A DNA stretch of 25,581 nucleotides from Hypsibius dujardini (Eukaryota > Tardigrada > Eutardigrada > Parachela > Hypsibiidae). Location: positions 1-25,581 of the forward strand of contig LRSR01001453.1 in the NCBI GenBank assembly GCA_001579985.1, written 5' to 3'. The notes beneath the pieces are model-generated. The model had not been told where the DNA came from. It worked only from the letters and a program-made list of their open reading frames with translations, and searched no databases. The translations under genes and the position numbers were made by a program. Below, one piece after another: positions 19,201 to 25,581 of this stretch. Position 1 is the first letter of the stretch. Every line of letters begins with the position of its first letter.

Positions 19201-22200
19201 ACCCAGCTATGCATCATGGTCATGGGGTCGACCAACCGCAGACCGATCCAGAAGCGGGTTCCCACAGACGCATACCGTGACAGGATGATGGCCAGGAAGT
19301 TGTGCTGTTGCAGTTCGACCGTGGCCAAATGGGCGTTCACCCTGTTGCAAGCGCTCTCCGCGTCGTCCCACCGTTCGGGCACCTTAGAGACCATGAAACA
19401 CGTGTCCGTTATAGGATCGTAGAACCAGTCGCCGCTCCCGGCGAAAAGTCCGGCACACGTGGCTGAAGGTGAAATACAATTGTTATGAGTGACGAGCTTT
19501 GAGATAAATTTAGGTTTTTTTTTACCGTTGGTAGTGGTCGGGGGACTGATGAGCGGGATCTCGTCACCCTCATGATAAAATCCTTTGGGCACTTCACAGA
19601 CCCATCCCCAACCGAGGTTGCAATTTTGTTGGATCCAGTCACCGGACTGGGCATCCATTGCGACGCAATCGAGCAGATCAGGTGAGCCATGGCCATCAGA
19701 TATAGAGGTACCCAAACCGTACGGACGTCCGTCGCTCCACTTCCATACCTCTTCCCTTTCCTCGTAAAGGCCAATCCAATATGCGTAGCCTTCGTCCTTG
19801 CTCGAAAACTGAGCCGTCACTACCGCCCGTTCCTCTGGAGTTTCGATAGATGCCAAGTGTCCACGGAAGCCGATGCAGGTGTCCTCGGCTTCTCGCCAAG
19901 ACAGTTTTGCCGGAACCACGTCGTCGCCCGGCGATGATGGTGGCGCATAAAAAGCCTGGTGAAAAGTGTTTAAGCTTTATTTCTTCCTGTTGGTCTACCT
20001 CTTATTCGTGTGTCTGAGTGTTTCTCTGTTTCTCTGTTTCTCTTTTGTGCATCTTTCTCTCAGTATGTTCATTTGTCTGTCTGTCGGTCAGCCTGCAAGT
20101 CTTCATGTGTAAATAGCTCAGTTACTGACAGTTTGCTTGTCTGTCCGGTGTTTTGTGACTTTGCTTGCATACCTTATAACAACTCGGAGATCCATCAACT
20201 GTGGAAAAGCCTTTAGGGCAACCGCTGGCAAAAACAGTGGGTCCAACGCTTGGAACTTGGTACCCGTCCCGCGGCGCCTCGCATAGGGCAAATTTCTGCA
20301 CCTCACACGAGCTCAGAAACCAATCACCTGGCAAATTCAGCTCGGTCCTCGCACCGTGAACTGCCACGCAGCTGGTGGGGCCAAGCGCAATGCTCGGTTC
20401 TCCGTGTCCCCAATTCGACAATGCCACTGCCTCACCCGTGAGCCAAAACATATAGGCATTCGTCCCACCCCGCAGTCCGATCCAGTAGTCAGAAGCATAA
20501 CCCACCAGCAGGGTTGTAATGAACTCCTGTTTTGATTGCGAATTAATGGACACCAACCTGGCTCCATACTGATCCTGGCAAAATCTTTCGGCTTCCTGAA
20601 AGGTCACATATCGTCGCATCCCCAACGGTGCGTTAGGCTCATTGCCCATATACAGACAAGTGTCTCGCCACGCGGTTCCCCACCTCTGGCAACCCTTATC
20701 GTGTGGCGGCAAGATGCAGTCGGACGTCAGCTGCTCCAGTGGCATCAGTGGTAGCATACACGTGGAGGTCTTCCGTTCACTACACGCATAAGCGGCAATG
20801 CTGGTGGTCATAGTCGCAACACAATTGTGATCTTGCTGTGCGGCATTAGGATGGGCAATTTGAGTGATCCAAGGTGTGTATCGGCTGTAACTACCATCAC
20901 TATTCAAATACTGACGTCCCGGAATGGAAGTGAAAGAGCCTCCGGGTCGTGCGATGGCGTTAAGACTGGTCCAACCGTTTGCAAGTAGGCCCTTAACTGC
21001 AAAGGCTTGGTCCGCCGAGAGTAGTTTCACCAAGTTACCTCCGTGAGATTGGCAGTAGAGCTGAGCTTCCGACCATGTGGATAGGTTGCTGTTCTGCCGG
21101 TAGCAGAAGTCCTGGTACTGAAACCATTCTGACGGACATCCCATCGTTACGTCTAAAACATCCAGCACCGTATTACAATAATTACTAGACAAGTGCAATT
21201 AAAGGTGTAGAAATTGAGATATTCAACTGCTTACTTATGGGTGGAGGTGGGCGGGAGGGCGTGGTCACTGTCGTGTTTGGATTAATCCGAGCCGGTTTCT
21301 TGCAAATGGATGCTCGAAGTTCATCACAGTGAGCTGCCGACCACCTCGCCTGATAGTCGTTGCTGATGTGCATACATTTGGGCCTGGTCGTAGTGTATTG
21401 CAACTGAGGATTAGGCTGACCTTCAACATTGATTGTTATTAATTAATTATTTTTACCGCGGTGAAAAATATGCACAAGAAAGGCATTAACTAATTCAAAT
21501 ACCTTGCCCAAAATCAACGAATCCCACTGGAAGGGTCCACATGTCAGCGGTTGAAATCTTACCCCGATAGGCCCAGTACCATTGGGTGGTGGAGGTTATG
21601 GCTAAAGCCGTCCAGTAGGATTGAGTTGGACCCAGTTCCGCTGCCTGAAAGATCTTTCCCGAAAGTACGTCTATAATCAGAAAGTGTGAATGTCTTAAAT
21701 TCACTTAAACAAAGTAAGAACCATCAACCGTCTTACCCCGGATGAAATACTGTTCATCCCACGATTCGATGTAAAGCAAGCTGGTGTCTGGGCCTTCGTT
21801 CTGACACGATTGTGCTGCCAGTGGCTGAGATGTCGGTTCGAATTTCAGTTTGATACAGGAATTTGTGTAATGCACGAAGATCCAACCGGCGTCACATTCG
21901 ACTGATTCGGGCACTGTTGGTTCGTCCGGTGAGGCAATCGCTACGTCACATCCAAAGTGCCGTTTTTCCAGAGAGCAATCAAAAAGAGTGTTTGGCAAAA
22001 TGCATGAACTAACTAGTAGGATCGCCGCGGTGATTGCAGACAAACGGTCGCTCCTCTGTACATTTGACCGGGGTCCAAAACCCCGCCTTATCCGGATACA
22101 TAGTCAAAGTGTCTCTTTTGAGGATGGCGTAGCAAAAAGCATCGGTCAAAACGGGCCTTGCAATGAAGTTGGTGTATGCCCCACTTGACAACTGCAATCC

Positions 22201-24975
22201 AAACGGAACAAAAAACCTTTGCCGACAAATTCAACCATCTCTTTGCGTCGGAGCATTTTACTACGTCGTACATTGGCAAAAAGGCTGTTCTGGTAAATTG
22301 CAGTTGTTCCCATATCAATTCGCCTGATGCCGATCCAGGAATTGGCGGGCACGTTGGCTAATAAAATATGTACAAGATTGACCCAATTAGTCGAATTAGT
22401 CGAATTTGTTTTGGGATGCTTATGAAAAGGCCCACCAACCTTGTACGTAGATGTTTTCCCCGCCAGTGTGAATTTGTACAAGCGTTGAGTTCAGCTCCCT
22501 GGGTATGTAAAACACATGCAAGGTTGTCCTATTAATATTTCCCACGACCCAGTGGCGGCCTAAATTGTGTTGGATTGAGGTTGAGACCCACCGCACCCGC
22601 AATATGAATTCGCTGCATCCCAATTAAGGGTTTGATTCGCCGGACTGAAGAAGTAGCAGCCGTCGTGGTACAGCGTGAATGGCGGATCACATTTCAAAGG
22701 TGCTGCATACAAAGAGTAAGGTGATTTAATGTCTTGGAGGTTGTGCTGCAAAACGCGATGCCGGGTTATATTTACTGTGGACCACATCCATGACAAGTGC
22801 CGTCGTGAAATGTGCTTGACAGACAAATCCAAATGCACCGTCGCAGAAATCGGTTCGCCAACGGTACTTGTTCGAACCGTCTACAATAACGAAATTCGCC
22901 TCTGGTTAAATCAATTAACAAAGTGAGAAAACTTCTGGTACAGTGTAAATATAAAGTCAAAGGTGACATACGCACCTAGGTATGCGCATTCCCGCCGTCC
23001 GCTGGGTGTGGGCACAACCACGTATTGCCAGTGGCTGTAACTGCAGGTCGGACAAGGCCGGGGACCGATTGATTGGACCCAAAAGTAGCCCTGTTTGGAT
23101 TCTGTAAGCCCGCCGAAACAATTACGTGATCTTACAGACAGCGCATGCCCAACACCATTCCACCACATACGGCTGTGTAGACCGAAGTAAAAGTTGTCGT
23201 TGTTTTCTGTGTATCCCAACGCTTTAATCCGGGCTGTGATGAAATGTTGAATTTCGCTCCTAAATGTTCAAAAAAAACCCAGTTCATAATCTTCAATGAT
23301 GAAAAATGAAAACCCTCAAGTCTATTACGTGGCTATGATGGCCAACTGGCCTCCCTGAGCTGTGCAATCCTCCGAGGCACTAGCCCAGCTTCGAACATCC
23401 GCGTCAGATCCTCGGATTTGATAGCAGTAATCTTCGAAATGGTCCCAGCCGTAAGGACATTTTTCTAACAAGACCAGAATTTCAGTGAAAAATGCGAAAT
23501 AAATTCAAGCGCTCACCTCACATACCAAGGTCACTCTCGCATGCGTACGCTTTCCCATCAGCGCAACTTGGGTTGATATTCCAGTTCCCCTTCACAGATG
23601 TAGGTTGAGGCATATTCAGATAGCCACAGTATTGATGCCCGTTGGCGAAGGCCTTACTGCAGCCAAATATAGTGGATTAATCAGTTCAAGACCTGTGACA
23701 TTCATTCCACCGTACATTTGGTTGGAGACGTTGTAGTAGAGCCAGCTACTGTAAGTGCGATTCACGACAAACGACCCATCATCAAATTGCAGGGCATTTA
23801 CGTCGGTTTCGGCAGTCTTGTTAAAGCGAAGACCGATCCACGTCGTGAGGACAGAAGAGTGCAAAAGTGCCAAGTTACCAAGACGGACGTGCTCGGCTTC
23901 CGTGCTGGGAACGGCGATATATCCGCCCTTGGAGCTAAATTAAAGTGTCCAACAAAGGTCTTAGTACACCACGCACGTGACAAGGGGCGTGGCTTGGGGT
24001 CGGGAAGTGAATGGCCTTACAAGCAGTCTTCCCGGGCTTCCTCGAAGGGTGCCAAGTCTGGAACCATCAACCAGCAACGGTTGTTGACGTAGTCCCAGCC
24101 TTGCTCCGTCTTACAAAGCGGACGATTGGCTACATACACCATAAGGGACATATTCTTTCAAGGTCCCGTCAGGATCAATAAAGATGTAGTTGGCATTTGC
24201 ACGGCAGTTCGACCTACAGTACTGTGCCTTGCAGATGTAGTATCGCCTGACATTCGACATGACGGACGCTGTGGTCATTCCAAACGCTCCCTTGTAATCA
24301 TACCATATTATTCCTCGATGATAGCGCCGCTCGTTAATCAGTGCAGCCGAGAATACTTGATCCTTAGCTGGGTCGCTGAAAAGCGGATTTACAGAGCACA
24401 ACAGCGTCGGGGACAGGTATTGCTTGTGTTCATTGCACTTACAAGGATCCGAGAGAGCCGGGAACAAAAGGCCTCCCCTGGTCGGCCCATTCCCATGTCC
24501 AATTGCCGTAAGACAGTGACAGCCAAAACTCATATTTGGGAGGGTACACATGCGGTGGGGGCTTTCCCATTTTTGATTTGATAAAGTCCTGGTATGTATG
24601 AACATAGTCAATATGCAGGAGATAATTACTAATGCGTGGTCGTTCGTGAAAATATACTTGATGCACGTACGAGTTCATCTACGTCAACCAGGTCTGTTAA
24701 GAGTCCACCCCTCCCTAGGCAATCGAGGTGCGCGCCCGACCAGGTCTTGAGGAAACTCCCATCCAAGCCCGAGGGTCGAGGAGTGTGTATGAAGTAACAC
24801 AGGGTCGTGTTCCTCCTGGGCAGCCATTCCGGGCCGGGACAGCGAAAACCCCAAGCGGATGTGAGAACTGAAAAATGCGTTGTGAGCGATGCATAATAAG
24901 AAGCTTGTCACTTGGCTTGGTGGCTCGACCGAACGACCACTGACCTGACAGTATAAATATATTAAAGATCCGCAT
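16259..24975 (-). CDS. Giant type I membrane receptor with twelve C-type lectin domains
   Basis: Predicted 2132 aa from 27 exons: 24945-24975, 24671-24867, 24443-24588, 24218-24375, 24021-24129, 23658-23934, 23526-23589, 23329-23464, 22976-23259, 22776-22901, 22597-22702, 22440-22528, 22272-22357, 22014-22191, 21737-21940, 21503-21670, 21235-21420, 20173-21152, 19526-19955, 18965-19462, 18604-18902, 18423-18528, 17828-18280, 17701-17749, 17201-17490, 16791-17126, 16259-16671. Phases close at every junction. Signal peptide MRIFNIFILSVLTSAWG is split over exons 1-2. Twelve lectin domains follow, starting near residues 19, 178, 328, 510, 663, 849, 995, 1155, 1319, 1475, 1620 and 1771 (CPxxW…CY, WIGL and paired-Cys signatures). 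Then come a Thr/Pro stalk (about 1935-2060), a membrane span (about 2061-2088) and a 44-residue tail. The layout recalls the mannose-receptor family without ricin or FnII domains. The ligand is unknown. Least certain splices: 24130-24217, 22529-22596, 22192-22271. Confidence 0.92.
16874..16945 (-). repeat. Four 18-bp repeats coding a PPTTQ mucin-like stalk
   Basis: Four tandem 18-nt units (16874-16891, 16892-16909, 16910-16927, 16928-16945) within exon 26 encode six-residue repeats of the form (A/T/V)PPTTQ. They lie between the last lectin domain and the membrane span. Thr/Pro-rich repeats of this kind are usually O-glycosylated, stiff spacers. The near-identical units imply recent expansion and possible length variation among individuals. 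Confidence 0.85.
18423..18902 (-). other. Lectin domain 10, with complete EPN and WND signature
   Basis: This is exons 21-22 of the receptor. An EPN triplet (codons at 18619-18627, context QWSEPNS) is followed after the intron by WND (18469-18477, context GRWNDEQC) and ends with YICK. EPN with WND is the known calcium site 2 signature for mannose-type binding. The other domains keep at most parts: domain 7 EPS, domain 9 EPA with WVD, domain 12 EPS with WNN. Domains 1-6 show none. This makes domain 10 the likeliest sugar-binding unit. Confidence 0.75.
18529..18603 (-). other. 75-nt stop-free intron inside lectin domain 10
   Basis: GTAAAG donor and GTGTCCAG acceptor interrupt a frame that would otherwise read straight through. 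Splicing joins SMFLQ to PECGMIYG and brings EPN and the final cysteine region to normal lectin-domain spacing. Retention would add 25 residues exactly between the EPN and WND motifs. Confidence 0.6.
19956..20172 (-). other. 217-nt intron in lectin domain 8 with CTGT/TCTC simple repeats
   Basis: The donor GTATGC follows the codon for Lys in SPSCYK, and the acceptor CACCAG precedes the next exon. On the plus strand it holds TTTCTCTG repeats near 20020-20045 and a short GTCTGTCTGTCGGTC tract near 20074. The latter is similar in type to the microsatellite in the helicase last intron. Confidence 0.7.
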
Positions 24976-25581
24976 TTGAATAACAAAATAAGGGGTTGGT
25001 TTTCAAAACTCACACTGCTGAAGGCTGCTAAGGTAATAGTAAATAATTAGCACATCAGCAATTAAGGTGCAAGGACAAATAAGCACAGCAGCTGGCGGAA
25101 CTGATAAGGAAATGACACCTGTGATTGAAGTCGAACCTGTAAATGGCGTTGCAGATTGTTAATAAAAGATACTGGTGGTTTCCGATATTCCTACGATTGA
25201 CTTTTCATCGCACCCAATCCTGTCATTCGCTGGTGCCTGTCAGAAAGACCAAAGTTAATTGCGGCTAACAAATGACTTTAGACAAGGCATGGGAGATACG
25301 TGGTAACAGTCCCAAGGCCGCGCAAGTTGTGATTTGCCAAAAATGTCACGCAGAACTAATCACGACGTATATATCAATCAAAATAACCACAAGGTTTCTT
25401 TTTCGTTTGTCATTTTAAAAGAAATGAATTGTTTGTTTATTGAGAAAACTTTTGCAGTATATGTTTGCCCGATTTATTCTTAATTTTTCAGTCTCACATT
25501 ATGAACAAACAATGATGGGAAAGTGTGCGAGAATGGCATTTAAACCATTTCCAAACTTGCCCGGCATCGCGACTGTCACCT
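24976..25581. other. Upstream region of the lectin receptor, no gene seen
   Basis: This is AT-rich sequence upstream of the receptor ATG (24973-24975). It should contain the leader and promoter, but no TATA box, initiator or other site is clear enough to call. No open frame of interest is present on either strand and no repeat stands out. Confidence 0.5.

Noticed and set aside
22565-22596. 31-nt intron in lectin domain 4 as an alternative to the 68-nt intron at 22529-22596
   Set aside because: 31 nt is shorter than any supported intron here, and the 68-nt choice restores normal lectin-domain spacing.
24144-24217. 74-nt alternative intron between lectin domains 1 and 2, using donor GTGCAA instead of GTAGGT
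   Set aside because: It is in phase and possible, but the GTAGGT donor (intron 24130-24217) is the stronger match. Only cDNA can decide.
2536-24975. A functional gene cluster (antiviral helicase, condensin, lectin)
   Set aside because: Shared orientation is the only link seen. The families act in unrelated processes and each gene has its own upstream region.
1-25581. CRISPR arrays, tRNA, rRNA, bacterial operons or an integrated virus
   Set aside because: No spaced direct repeats, cloverleaf, rRNA core sequence, ribosome binding sites or viral proteins were recognised on reading both strands.

Overview
This is nuclear DNA from an animal. Three large spliced genes lie on the minus strand in a head-to-tail row: a MOV10/Armitage-type RNA helicase (2536-7706, 16 exons), the condensin II subunit NCAPG2 (9352-15069, 18 exons) and a giant C-type-lectin receptor (16259-24975, 27 exons). 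A fourth minus-strand gene is cut by the left edge (1-313). I built each model by hand, joining exons at GT...AG boundaries. In all three large genes the codon phase closes across every junction, giving predicted proteins of 1104, 1067 and 2132 residues. Many of these exons, including the last helicase exon and the signal-peptide exon of the receptor, are too short to appear as open reading frames.

The genome is compact: most introns are 60-130 nt, two are only 43 nt, and intergenic gaps are 0.6-2.2 kb. Together with NCAPG2 and a multi-domain lectin receptor, this suggests a small-genome invertebrate. A tardigrade or another protostome would fit, but the sequence alone does not settle the taxon. 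No bacterial features, rRNA, tRNA or CRISPR were seen.

Layout: 1-313, 5' part of an unrecognised gene; 314-2535, non-coding with one 138-bp foldback element; 2536-7706, helicase; 7707-9351, intergenic with two abutting foldback elements (175 and 152 bp); 9352-15069, NCAPG2; 15070-16258, intergenic with candidate E2F-like sites and a double E-box palindrome; 16259-24975, lectin receptor with signal peptide, 12 lectin domains, mucin-like stalk, one membrane span and short tail; 24976-25581, its upstream region. The three genes have unrelated jobs (RNA silencing and transposon or virus control; mitotic chromosome structure; surface recognition), and nothing shows they are co-regulated.

The points most worth a second look are the receptor, in which only one of twelve domains keeps the full EPN plus WND sugar/calcium signature; the two foldback elements 6 kb apart that share a 16-nt terminal signature; stop-free introns whose length is a multiple of three; two 43-nt micro-introns; and an in-frame intronic reading frame abutting NCAPG2 exon 3.
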